Positions 16,320 to 22,360 are shown, numbered from the stretch's first letter. The stretch is 34,353 nt of DNA from DASYML01 sp036399835 (GCA_036399835.1 DASWMI010000148.1:1-34353); one strand, 5' to 3'. Numbers and translations are program-made. The notes: a model not told the origin generated them from the letters alone.

Positions 16320-16393
16320 TGGCCGGTGAAGGACTCGAACCTTCGACATCTTCTTTGTAAGAGAAGCGCTGCTACCAACTGAGCTAACCGGCC
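16320..16393 (-). tRNA. tRNA-Val(TAC)
   Basis: Acceptor GGCCGGT/ACCGGCC, anticodon arm CTTCT-CTTACAA-AGAAG, T-arm GAAGG-TTCGAGT-CCTTC, A73. The D-stem is only three pairs. Confidence 0.85.
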
Positions 16394-16396
16394 CGT

Positions 16397-16471
16397 AAGA
16401 GCAAGCGGAAGGGCAAAAGACGAAGGGCGAAAGTGCGGAGATGCTTTAGTTTAGCCTTCCGCCTTGCTCTT
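16397..16471. repeat. Long hairpin between tRNA-Val and tRNA-Phe
   Basis: AAGAGCAAGCGGAAGG (16397-16412) pairs with CCTTCCGCCTTGCTCTT (16455-16471) with a single bulged base. It fills almost the whole gap between two tRNA genes and could be a processing signal or an inserted palindromic repeat. Confidence 0.6.
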
Positions 16472-16473
16472 GA

Positions 16474-16547
16474 TGGTTGGAGTCGGACTCGAACCGACCT
16501 ACTCTCGCTCTTCAGGCGAGCGCTTGCTCCGCGTCAGCTATCCAACC
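16474..16547 (-). tRNA. tRNA-Phe(GAA)
   Basis: Acceptor GGTTGGA/TCCAACC, anticodon arm CTCGC-CTGAAGA-GCGAG, T-arm GTCGG-TTCGAGT-CCGAC, A73. Canonical class I tRNA. Confidence 0.88.
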
Positions 16548-16588
16548 GTTCTCGCTTGCACCGACGCGGCGCCGTTAATATTTCGTCA

Positions 16589-16632
16589 TAAGGAGAAGAG
16601 CAGCGAAGCCATACTCGCTCCTCTTCTCCTTA
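16589..16632. repeat. Inverted repeat downstream of the HNH gene
   Basis: TAAGGAGAAGAG (16589-16600) and CTCTTCTCCTTA (16621-16632) are a perfect 12-bp inverted pair, with GCGA/TCGC nested. It lies 20 bases beyond the stop of the minus-strand HNH gene, where a terminator would sit, but has no T-run. Confidence 0.55.
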
Positions 16633-16652
16633 CTCATCCGGTCAGCCCGCGC

Positions 16653-17234
16653 TCAAACCGCCGCCTTTTCTTTGCGCAAGTGCTCTAAGGTCTGGCGGTC
16701 GTCGTGTACATCCATAAAGATGTAGGGCTTCCATTCGGGCCGCGCCTCCGCATAGTGGCAGAGGACGACCCTTTCGAGCCTGATGCGCAGCGCCGACTGC
16801 GAGGTTAGCAGCGGCATACGCGCCTCTTCGGGCGTGCGGTTGCCCTTGCGCGTGTTGCAGTCCACGCAGGCCGTCACGATATTGAGAGGACTGTTATCGC
16901 CGCCGCGAGAGCGCGGAAAGATGTGGTCCAGCGTGAGCTGGGCCGCGCCACGCTTCTCGCCGCAATACTGGCAGCGAAACTTGTCGCGTATGTAAATCCG
17001 CAGCCGCTTCATGCCGGATGCCTCGCGGCGTCGGTGTATGTTGATGTAAGTGCGCCGACGGATGACGGATGGCACAGGGAATTCCTGCCGCGCCGAGCGA
17101 AGAGTGCGTGTGCCGTCCAACTCTTCGACCGTCACGCTGTTCTTGAGGACCATGACGATGGCCCGCGCGACGCTGACGGTGCCGAGCGGCTCGTAGGTTT
17201 GATTGAGCAGTAAGACTCTACTGTTGAGTGCCAT
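16653..17234 (-). CDS. HNH endonuclease family protein embedded in the tRNA array
   Basis: 193 residues from ATG 17234, chosen because AGGAGG lies 11 bases upstream; a GTG four codons earlier overlaps that ribosome site. The N-terminus (SRVLLLNQTYEPLGTVSVAR) is that of a widely conserved stand-alone bacterial HNH family. The nuclease core has C88-QY-C91, D103-H104 within LTLDHIFPRSRGG, and C123-VD-C126. These are the zinc ligands and the catalytic His region. The family is predicted to cut DNA, but its role is unknown. It splits the array into 12 and 16 tRNAs on the same strand. It may be carried with the array, or may be a chromosomal gene beside which tRNAs accumulated. Confidence 0.9.
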   Translation of the reverse strand: MALNSRVLLLNQTYEPLGTVSVARAIVMVLKNSVTVEELDGTRTLRSARQEFPVPSVIRRRTYINIHRRREASGMKRLRIYIRDKFRCQYCGEKRGAAQLTLDHIFPRSRGGDNSPLNIVTACVDCNTRKGNRTPEEARMPLLTSQSALRIRLERVVLCHYAEARPEWKPYIFMDVHDDRQTLEHLRKEKAAV

Positions 17235-17285
17235 TTGACCCGGCACCTCCTTTCCTAAAAATAAGTCTGAAGTGGAAACGCGGCG

Positions 17286-17322
17286 GCGATGAATAAAAGA
17301 GAACTGCTTTTGAGTTCATCGC
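17286..17322. repeat. CGATGAA hairpin upstream of the HNH gene
   Basis: GCGATGAA (17286-17293) pairs with TTCATCGC (17315-17322). It sits in the 266-base non-coding stretch 17235-17500 between HNH and tRNA-Cys, where I see no further gene. Same ends as the hairpins at 3657 and 16263. Confidence 0.55.
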
Positions 17323-17500
17323 TGCGGGCGTTCCCGCCTCATCGTTTGCTGTTATCGGGGCGAGGACAGTTTGCGGAAGAGCGGGTGGTGAGGCGGATTC
17401 GCGGGCGCGAAATTCCCGCTCCGAAATTAAAGCTGGTCCGGACGTGCGAGCAGCTCTTTGAAAAATCAGAGAAGGATCAAGGGCCGTCTCAAACATCGAA

Positions 17501-17573
17501 AGCGCGCGGTCGGAATTGCACCGACGATGAACGGCTTTGCAGACCGCCGCCTTGGCTACTTGGCTACGCGCGC
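17501..17573 (-). tRNA. tRNA-Cys(GCA)
   Basis: Acceptor GCGCGCG/CGCGCGC, anticodon arm GCGGT-CTGCAAA-GCCGT, T73 (the Cys identity base). The T-loop is TGCAATT instead of TTCAATT. Confidence 0.82.
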
Positions 17574-17616
17574 ATGTTGAGGTGGAAAAATTGAGGGACT
17601 TGCCAAACCGAATAAA

Positions 17617-17692
17617 AGGGCGGTGCAGGAGTCGAACCCGCATCTGGAGTCGTTCGAAGCGACCCGCTTTAATTCCATTAAGCTAACCGCCC
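17617..17692 (-). tRNA. tRNA-Arg(TCG)
   Basis: Acceptor GGGCGGT/ACCGCCC, anticodon arm GGTCG-CTTCGAA-CGACT, T-arm GCGGG-TTCGACT-CCTGC. The discriminator is T, unusual for Arg. Confidence 0.8.
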
Positions 17693-17706
17693 ATCAAGCA
17701 GCCCGA

Positions 17707-17781
17707 AGCATCGTGCCGGAGTCGAACCGGCGTCTCGGCGCTGGCAACGCCGTGTCTTGAACCATGCTGGACCAACGATGC
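17707..17781 (-). tRNA. tRNA-Gly(GCC)
   Basis: Acceptor GCATCGT/ACGATGC, anticodon arm CGGCG-TTGCCAG-CGCCG, T-arm GCCGG-TTCGACT-CCGGC, T73 as expected for Gly. TGGTCCA occurs in the D-arm. Confidence 0.86.
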
Positions 17782-17791
17782 GTGAGAGATG

Positions 17792-17865
17792 TGGTCGGGG
17801 TAGCCAGAGTTGAACTGACGCCACGAGTTCCCAGGACTCGGATGCTTGCCTTACACCATACCCCG
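17792..17865 (-). tRNA. tRNA-Pro(TGG) with C33
   Basis: Acceptor CGGGGTA/TACCCCG (typical Pro C1 start), D-stem GTGT/GCAT, anticodon arm CGAGT-CCTGGGA-ACTCG, T-arm GTCAG-TTCAACT-CTGGC, A73 and encoded CCA. Position 33 is C. Confidence 0.78.
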
Positions 17866-17880
17866 CTATTTTGGACCGAT

Positions 17881-17953
17881 TGCGCCGTCGGGGACTCGAA
17901 CCCCGTGTACGTGGTTTAAGAGACCACTGCTGCACCTGTTTAGCTTACGGCGC
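17881..17953 (-). tRNA. tRNA-Lys(CTT)
   Basis: Acceptor GCGCCGT/ACGGCGC, anticodon arm GTGGT-CTCTTAA-ACCAC, T-arm CGGGG-TTCGAGT-CCCCG, A73. Here T33 is normal, unlike Lys(TTT) of the same array. Confidence 0.86.
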
Positions 17954-17971
17954 GCATGAGTCGGAAGCGAA

Positions 17972-18044
17972 CGGGACACGACGGGATTCGAACCCGCATC
18001 ATCTGGATCGACAATCCAGCGCCTCACCTCTCGGCCACGGTCCC
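17972..18044 (-). tRNA. tRNA-Asp(GTC)
   Basis: Perfect anticodon arm CTGGA-TTGTCGA-TCCAG, T-arm GCGGG-TTCGAAT-CCCGT, G73 as expected for Asp. The acceptor pairs over five bases (GGGAC/GTCCC), then has an extra base on the 3' strand. Confidence 0.78.
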
Positions 18045-18071
18045 AAGGCCTTAAAAGAATCAGAAGCAGAA

Positions 18072-18146
18072 TGGGGACGACGAGATTTGAACTCGCAATT
18101 CTCTTGATTGAAGGTCAAGCGGCATATCCAGTTTGCCTACATCCCC
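18072..18146 (-). tRNA. tRNA-Glu(TTC) with C33
   Basis: Acceptor GGGGATG/CGTCCCC, D-stem GGCA/TGCC, anticodon arm CTTGA-CCTTCAA-TCAAG, T-arm GCGAG-TTCAAAT-CTCGT, A73. Position 33 is C. Confidence 0.78.
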
Positions 18147-18197
18147 GCGGTTGAAAATGATGAAGAAAGACGTGCGCCGAACTTAATGAAGAAGGTT

Positions 18198-18290
18198 TGG
18201 CAGGGGCGGCCCGATTTGAACAGGCATCCGTTCCGCTGAAGGAAGCACGGGATTGGACTCCGTTGCATTTGCCGTTTATGCTACGCCCCC
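18198..18290 (-). tRNA. tRNA-Trp(CCA)-like with a long variable arm
   Basis: Acceptor GGGGGCG/CGCCCCT, D-stem GCAT/ATGC, anticodon arm ACGGA-GTCCAAT-CCCGT (one A:C), T-arm GCCTG-TTCAAAT-CGGGC, G73 and encoded CCA, as in Trp tRNAs. The variable region is about 21 nt with a TTCC/GGAA hairpin, abnormal for Trp. Confidence 0.7.
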
Positions 18291-18306
18291 GTTGACATCT
18301 CGCACA

Positions 18307-18381
18307 TGCGCGTGGAGAGATTTGAACTCTCACGGGTCAGATTTTAAGTCTGATGCCTCTACCTGTTTGGGCTACACGCGC
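18307..18381 (-). tRNA. tRNA-Leu(TAA)-like with a short variable loop
   Basis: Acceptor GCGCGTG/CACGCGC, anticodon arm TCAGA-CTTAAAA-TCTGA, variable loop CCCGT (5 nt), T-arm GAGAG-TTCAAAT-CTCTC, A73. Bacterial Leu tRNAs normally carry a long variable arm; this one does not. Confidence 0.72.
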
Positions 18382-18405
18382 GCCTGGAAGAGTCGCGAAT
18401 CAGCA

Positions 18406-18480
18406 TACCGGCGGAGGGATTCGAACCCACACTGTTTAGTTTCTAAGACTAACGCCTCCTTCCATTTGGGCTACGCCGGT
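18406..18480 (-). tRNA. tRNA-Leu(TAG)-like with a short variable loop
   Basis: Acceptor ACCGGCG/CGCCGGT, anticodon arm TTAGT-CTTAGAA-ACTAA, variable loop ACAGT (5 nt), T-loop TTCGAAT, A73. It shares its D-arm layout (GCC...GGC) and short variable loop with the neighbouring Leu(TAA). Confidence 0.72.
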
Positions 18481-18512
18481 GTCAGTGTGATTTTGAAAAG
18501 CTCATGTCTGAT

Positions 18513-18585
18513 GCCCCTCGCAAGACTCGCTCCTCGCGTCGGCTGGTTTAGGAAACCAGTGCCTCATCCAACTCGGCCAGAGGGG
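18513..18585 (-). tRNA. tRNA-Arg(CCT)-like, degenerate T-loop
   Basis: Acceptor CCCCTC/GAGGGG, perfect anticodon arm CTGGT-TTCCTAA-ACCAG, D-stem GCC/GGC. The T-loop reads AGCGAGT in place of TTCGAGT, and the base after the acceptor is C. Function doubtful. Confidence 0.6.
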
Positions 18586-18600
18586 ACTTTGGGAATCAAG

Positions 18601-18675
18601 CTACGGAGGCAGGACACGCGCCCTGCAATCTACTGTTTCAGAGACAGTCGCCATGAACAGTTCGGCTACTCCGTA
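18601..18675 (-). tRNA. tRNA-Gln(CTG)-like, degenerate T-loop
   Basis: Acceptor TACGGAG/CTCCGTA, perfect anticodon arm ACTGT-CTCTGAA-ACAGT, G73 as for Gln. The T-stem GCAGG/CCTGC encloses an 8-nt loop GCGCGTGT with no TTC. Confidence 0.68.
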
Positions 18676-18687
18676 AGAAAACCTGTA

Positions 18688-18762
18688 TGGACCCGGCACG
18701 ACTTGAACGTGCGACCTCAAGCTCCGCAAACTTGCGCTCTCATTCCGCTGAGCTACGGGTCC
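18688..18762 (-). tRNA. tRNA-Arg(GCG)
   Basis: Acceptor GGACCCG/CGGGTCC, D-stem GCTC/GAGC, anticodon arm CAAGT-TTGCGGA-GCTTG, T-arm GCACG-TTCAAGT-CGTGC, A73. GCG is an uncommon Arg anticodon in bacteria, which usually use ACG. Confidence 0.82.
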
Positions 18763-18768
18763 AAAAAT

Positions 18769-18857
18769 TGGCGGAGACGGTGAGATTCGAACTCGACACA
18801 GGATTGACTCCCGGCAGTTTAGCGGACTGCTGCCATACCAGTTTGGCCTACGTCTCC
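18769..18857 (-). tRNA. tRNA-Ser(GCT) with C33
   Basis: Acceptor GGAGACG/CGTCTCC, anticodon arm GCAGT-CCGCTAA-ACTGC, long variable arm of about 16 nt, G73 and encoded CCA, all as for Ser. Position 33 is C. The T-stem has two mismatches. Confidence 0.78.
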
Positions 18858-18875
18858 GTATCTTTCTATGACACA

Positions 18876-18962
18876 AGGAAGGCGTGAGACTCGAACTCAC
18901 ACACGCCTCGCGGCGCTCGGCAGTTTTCGGGACTGCTGGCTTACCAGTTAGCCTAGCCTTCC
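18876..18962 (-). tRNA. tRNA-Ser(CGA) with C33
   Basis: Acceptor GGAAGGC/GCCTTCC, D-stem GGCT/AGCC, anticodon arm GCAGT-CCCGAAA-ACTGC, long variable arm of about 19 nt, T-arm GTGAG-TTCGAGT-CTCAC. Position 33 is C and the discriminator is T, where Ser tRNAs have G. Confidence 0.78.
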
Positions 18963-18974
18963 ACTTTTTTCCGA

Positions 18975-19060
18975 TGCATGCGGTAGGACTCGCACCTACG
19001 AAGTCGCAAATGGGACGCCCTGGTTACAACCGGGTGCGTTTGCTGCTCCGCCACGCATGC
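18975..19060 (-). tRNA. tRNA-Tyr(GTA)
   Basis: Acceptor GCATGCG/CGCATGC, anticodon arm CCCGG-TTGTAAC-CAGGG, long variable arm as usual for bacterial Tyr, A73. The T-loop is TGCGAGT. It is the first tRNA of the array in the direction of transcription. Confidence 0.82.
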
Positions 19061-19249
19061 AAAATCGGATTGCTTATGTTAAAAAAGAAGAGGGCAGAGA
19101 AAGTGGCGACCCCCGAAGACACACTTCGGCGCACACTTTCCGCTTCGGGGATGCTGGCCCGCCAGACTCTCGCAAAGTAAACGGACCAGTCATCCAAGGG
19201 CCGTCTCGGCCCTCTTCGCTGACAAGGTACTTCGATTGTCAAAGAGCAA
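19061..19249. other. Non-coding leader stretch upstream of the first tRNA
   Basis: No gene is seen. CCCCGAAG (19111-19118) pairs with CTTCGGGG (19143-19150), and AGGGCCG/CGGCCCT forms a second hairpin near 19198-19214. I looked here for a tRNA-His (anticodon GTG) and found no cloverleaf. Confidence 0.4.
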
Positions 19250-19293
19250 CAGGAGCGGGTCTTTCAGCTTTTAGGGAAGCTGGCCCGCTCCTG
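19250..19293. terminator. Leader hairpin 1, terminator-like on the plus strand
   Basis: CAGGAGCGGG (19250-19259) pairs with CCCGCTCCTG (19284-19293), with CAGCTT/AAGCTG nested. On the plus strand it is followed by CCTTTTT, a classic intrinsic terminator shape, yet no plus-strand gene precedes it. On the minus strand it is followed by TTGCTCTTTG. It is the first of three related hairpins in the leader of the tRNA array. Confidence 0.55.
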
Positions 19294-19453
19294 CCTTTTT
19301 CTCTCCGAATGATTCGGAAGAAAGGGCTGAAGCTGGACCAGAAGGCCCGCGCCGTTCGCTCAAACAGGTGAGCGACTACTTTAAATCCTGCAATCTCGAA
19401 AACCTTCTATCTCTCTCAGGCTTCAAGACCGCAAATCTCTTTTGCAAACAACA

Positions 19454-19500
19454 AGAGCGGGTAAATGCTCTTCCATCAGGGAAGGGCCTTTACCCGCTCT
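19454..19500. repeat. Leader hairpin 2
   Basis: AGAGCGGGTAAA (19454-19465) pairs perfectly with TTTACCCGCTCT (19489-19500), with an inner CTTCC/GGAAG. It shares the GAGCGGG arm with the hairpins at 19250 and 19530. Hairpins 2 and 3 also share an adjoining TCTCTTTTGCAA word. Confidence 0.6.
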
Positions 19501-19529
19501 CTTAATTACTTCTATCTCTTTTGCAACGA

Positions 19530-19548
19530 GAGCGGGAACAGCCCGCTC
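19530..19548. repeat. Leader hairpin 3
   Basis: GAGCGGG (19530-19536) pairs with CCCGCTC (19542-19548) around a 5-base loop. It is preceded by ATCTCTTTTGCAAC, the same word that precedes hairpin 2. Confidence 0.55.
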
Positions 19549-19556
19549 CCGCAAAA

Positions 19557-19808
19557 TCAGATTAAATTGTAGTTATTACCCAGTTCCGGCTGCGTCAGAT
19601 TCCTCATGGAATTATCCTGGTCCGATTGAACTGGCTGGACGACGAGCATAAAAGATTCGGGCGCGCTCAAACGTCCGGCTGACAGGGTACAGCCAGGTAT
19701 GGCGGCAGACGTTTGCCATAAAGCCGACGCCGCGTGACTGCCTCCGTATCTAATGTCTGTCCGTTTCGTGAGCATCTGAATCTCTAATCTCTCCGGTGCG
19801 TTTTCCAT
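19557..19808 (-). CDS. Possible 83-residue protein at the start of the tRNA-array transcript
   Basis: The open frame begins at ATG 19808, about 20 bases after the -10 box of the array promoter, and ends just before the three leader hairpins. GTGGAG lies upstream of the ATG, but would sit at or near the transcription start. The protein is polar with no signal peptide, membrane helix or motif that I recognise. It may be a real small gene or chance coding in the long leader. Position is its only support. Confidence 0.25.
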   Translation of the reverse strand: MENAPERLEIQMLTKRTDIRYGGSHAASALWQTSAAIPGCTLSAGRLSAPESFMLVVQPVQSDQDNSMRNLTQPELGNNYNLI

Positions 19809-19827
19809 CAAAAATGAACGCTCCACA

Positions 19828-19856
19828 GATATAATCCGAAAAGGAAAAACTGTCAA
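19828..19856 (-). promoter_or_regulatory. Near-consensus promoter driving the tRNA array
   Basis: On the minus strand TTGACA (19851-19856) is followed by a 17-base spacer and TATATC (19828-19833). A perfect -35, optimal spacing and a good -10 make a strong housekeeping-type promoter. It points toward the tRNA array, whose first gene begins about 770 bases downstream. Confidence 0.8.
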
Positions 19857-20036
19857 GCACTTTTTTCTGCAAAGTAGTTTTCCTGTGATGAATTTTTCGT
19901 CACCACAGTCTAGCGTCTCCTCATGGGTGAGGAGATGAGGCGGGCGTTATGCGGACTATACAAATCCGTGCGGAACATGTAGATTACGTGCTCACCTCAG
20001 CGCCGGAATGATTTAAATCTTCAGGAAGTAAAAGAG

Positions 20037-21200
20037 ATGGTCACTGCCAGAATCAAACCCGACATCAGGCTCATCACGCGCATGGTCCCTCCCGACGGCA
20101 ATCTGGTCCAGGGCCAGTCGGAGCTTGCGATAGACCCGGCGCTGGCGCGCGCCGCGAGCGAGGTCATCGCCGCCAGCCAGAACCATTACAGCCCGGCTGA
20201 GGGCGTCGAAGCCCTGCGCCGCGCGGTGGCTGAAAAGCTCGCGGCCTTCAACGGCTTGAGCGTGGACCCTGCGGCCCGCCCGCTGGAGTTGATGATTACG
20301 CCAGGCGCGACCGGCGGCCTGGTCGCCATCGCGCAAACCTATCTCAAGGGTGCGTCGGCGCTGGTCTTTGAACCCTTTTATCCTTACCACCGTCGCATAC
20401 TGGATGAGCTGGGAGGGAAGACCGAAATCTTCTCGCTCGGCGGCGAGCGGCTTGAACTGGACCAGGAATCTCTACGCAAGCGTTGTCTTGAGTTAAAGGC
20501 TCGCGCCTCTTTCCCGCTGCGGGCCATCATCCTGTGCACTCCGGTCAACCCGACGGGCAAAGTCTTCACACGCACGGAGCTTGAAGCCATCGCCTCGATT
20601 TGCCGCGAGCTGGACCTGCTTTGCATCGCTGACGAAGTTTACGAGCATTATGTTGTCGGAGAAGAGCCGCACACTTCCATCGCCAGCCTGCCGCAGATGT
20701 GGGAGCGCACGATCACGGTCAATTCGTTTTCCAAGTCCTGGAATATCTCCGGCTGGCGACTGGGTTACACCTACGGGAGCGGTCAGCTCATAGGCCCGCT
20801 CAATAATGCGAACAACGTTTTTTACGTCTGCTCGCCGACACCTCTTCAACGCGCTCTGGCCCAGGTGCTGATGGCGGACACGGAGTATTACTCAGGGCTG
20901 CGAGAGCGGTTCAAGGCCAAGCGCACACGCGCAGCCCTGGTGCTCGAACGTCTCGGCTTCAAAATCTACGATTCCGGCTCGGCCTTTTATATCTGGGCAC
21001 GCATCCCCGAAGGCTTCCATGATGCGATGGAGCTAAACGAGATGCTCATACATCGCGCGGGCGTAGGGGCCGTCCCCGGCAGCGCCTTCACGGACCACGC
21101 CACGTGGGACAACCACATGCGCATCTGTATCGCACGCGAAGACCACATCCTTGACAGCGCCCTCTCAAAGCTCGAACAGGCTTTATCCAGAAAAAGCTGA
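20037..21200 (+). CDS. PLP-dependent class I/II aminotransferase
   Basis: 387 residues, normal for fold-type I aminotransferases. Visible family features: GATGGL near residue 90 (cofactor phosphate region), VNPTG near 167, Asp199 in IADEVYEHY (binds the PLP pyridine nitrogen) and Lys233 in SFSKSWNISGWRLGY (Schiff base lysine). The C-terminal half has the small-domain pattern ending MRICIARE. It transfers an amino group between an amino acid and a 2-oxo acid. The substrate cannot be read from the sequence. ATG 20037 follows AGGA by 11 bases. The transposon lies 165 bases downstream. No operon partner is evident. Confidence 0.9.
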   Translation: MVTARIKPDIRLITRMVPPDGNLVQGQSELAIDPALARAASEVIAASQNHYSPAEGVEALRRAVAEKLAAFNGLSVDPAARPLELMITPGATGGLVAIAQTYLKGASALVFEPFYPYHRRILDELGGKTEIFSLGGERLELDQESLRKRCLELKARASFPLRAIILCTPVNPTGKVFTRTELEAIASICRELDLLCIADEVYEHYVVGEEPHTSIASLPQMWERTITVNSFSKSWNISGWRLGYTYGSGQLIGPLNNANNVFYVCSPTPLQRALAQVLMADTEYYSGLRERFKAKRTRAALVLERLGFKIYDSGSAFYIWARIPEGFHDAMELNEMLIHRAGVGAVPGSAFTDHATWDNHMRICIAREDHILDSALSKLEQALSRKS

Positions 21201-21305
21201 GACTGACGCCGATAGCTTGTTATTCGAGATCGGTCCTCACTCGCCAGACGCTATCGCGTTTAGGCTCTGCATAGCTCATGACTAGACAGGGAATAAGATT
21301 CTCGC

Positions 21306-21365
21306 GTGCCAACCGAGTTCTCTTGCCACACTCTTCAGGTCTGGCTCAAACATGAGCCGGGAATC
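21306..21365 (+). pseudogene. 5' part of a small reading frame interrupted by the transposon
   Basis: From GTG 21306 the frame reads MPTEFSCHTLQVWLKHEPGI and is open to the last base before the transposon. Removing the element and one copy of the 8-bp duplication joins it in frame to 25558, giving a 63-codon frame that ends at 25689. It has a protein-like mix of residues but no recognised family. GTG is the only early start, with AGGG about 12 bases upstream. Confidence 0.45.
21358..21365. repeat. Left target-site duplication CGGGAATC
   Basis: The 8 bases directly outside the left inverted repeat are identical to those directly outside the right one (25550-25557). IS1-family insertions typically duplicate 8-9 bases, which fits the transposase type. 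Confidence 0.88.
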
Positions 21366-21390
21366 GGTAGTGGGGTCATAGTGCGTTGCT
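21366..21390. repeat. Left terminal inverted repeat of the transposon
   Basis: 25 bases beginning GGTAGTGGGGTCATAG, the exact reverse complement of 25525-25549. Similarity stops inside the element after this point. Confidence 0.9.
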
Positions 21391-21434
21391 AGGTTTGCCA
21401 ATTATCTCTGCCATAATAAAAGTCTTCTGGTCTT

Positions 21435-21983
21435 TTAAGCTAAAAAGGGGTTACCAAGAAGCTGTCTTAACTGTTCGGCTTGCTCTTTACTACCTGCGCT
21501 CTTTATTTCTATCTCATCCATGTTTGGAATATGCATTCCTTTACCCTCTGGTGCATTCTTGAGATACAGGTTATTCAATTTGGTATCAGTAACTTTCTCG
21601 TCTAGCACAAATTTGCTAATGTTAATAGCCATACTGAGTGTGCTTATAAAGCGCCGATGTGTAGCTTCCGCCTCCGTTATCTTTTTTGCTTCTAGGTCTT
21701 CTTTGATTTGCTCTAATGACCATCCTATACGAGCGTCGGTAGCCTTCAGTCGCATTTCCATCTTGTTCTTACTATGCTCCTCGACTTGATCGCGTAGCCA
21801 AGCAATGCATTTTTCCAGTTGTTCTGCATTCGGGTATGTACGCTTGCCAAGAATCCATAACATCCAATCCGAGCGTGGGCAGTTTTCCCACACTTCAGCT
21901 AGTGACGAATATCGCGTTGCAAATTCTTGGAATTCAGGTCCCATGTCAGGATTAGCGCGTAAAAATTCTGTGACCTCACTCAT
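21435..21983 (-). CDS. Transposon cargo protein, second gene of the XRE operon
   Basis: 182 residues. AAGGAG lies 7 bases before ATG 21983. The N-terminal third holds SLAEVWENCPRSDWMLWILG. From memory this resembles the W...DWMLWL patch of a group of small proteins annotated as immunity-like, but that link is weak. The rest is largely helical and charged (about 60-140), ending in a short segment rich in Glu and Lys. No signal peptide or membrane helix. It follows the XRE gene by 21 bases and is surely co-transcribed. An XRE/partner pair of this layout suggests a toxin-antitoxin or regulator-effector pair. I do not know the function. Confidence 0.7.
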   Translation of the reverse strand: MSEVTEFLRANPDMGPEFQEFATRYSSLAEVWENCPRSDWMLWILGKRTYPNAEQLEKCIAWLRDQVEEHSKNKMEMRLKATDARIGWSLEQIKEDLEAKKITEAEATHRRFISTLSMAINISKFVLDEKVTDTKLNNLYLKNAPEGKGMHIPNMDEIEIKSAGSKEQAEQLRQLLGNPFLA

Positions 21984-22004
21984 ACCCTCTCTCCTTCTTT
22001 TGTC

Positions 22005-22322
22005 TTAACGACGTTGTTGCCATATCTGACCACGCTTCATAATCCAAGTAGTTGTTCCTGCTGGCAGATGTTCCGGTAAGTCCTGCTCATCATCTATCAA
22101 TACTTCTACGGGCACACCAGCCGCTCGCGCATATTGCAGCAGAACTGTCAATGGCGGTTCGCGCTTTCCACTTTCATACCCTGAAATGTGTGGAGCATGA
22201 ACCCGTGCCTTTGTGTCTCCTAGACTTCGCAACATTTGACTTTGACTCAGGCCGAGTCGCTGGCGAATCTGCAACAATTTCTCAGCGAGGCGGGTAGGCT
22301 GAGGACGGCGCGATTGTCCCAT
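22005..22322 (-). CDS. XRE-family helix-turn-helix regulator
   Basis: 105 residues. The HTH domain covers about 12-72: LAEKLLQIRQRLGLSQSQML, then HISGYESGKREPPLTVLLQY, the usual recognition helix and following helix of Cro/C1-type regulators. GGAGG sits 8 bases before ATG 22322. The following gene starts 21 bases after its stop. It is divergent from the lipoprotein gene. The intervening region has a tandem 17-bp repeat and a perfect hairpin sharing CTCTTCC words, the likely operator. It probably represses its own operon and perhaps the divergent gene. Confidence 0.85.
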   Translation of the reverse strand: MGQSRRPQPTRLAEKLLQIRQRLGLSQSQMLRSLGDTKARVHAPHISGYESGKREPPLTVLLQYARAAGVPVEVLIDDEQDLPEHLPAGTTTWIMKRGQIWQQRR

Positions 22323-22360
22323 TAGAGTTGACCTCCAAACGGGACGTAACTTCTCGCGCT

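Noticed and set aside
15180..19060. CRISPR array
   Set aside because: The recurrent GACTCGAACC-like words are T-arms of successive tRNA genes, not identical direct repeats; spacing and units vary.
19095..19190. Possible tRNA-His to complete the array
   Set aside because: GTG occurs in the minus-strand sequence, but no anticodon stem, T-loop or acceptor stem forms around it; only simple hairpins are seen.
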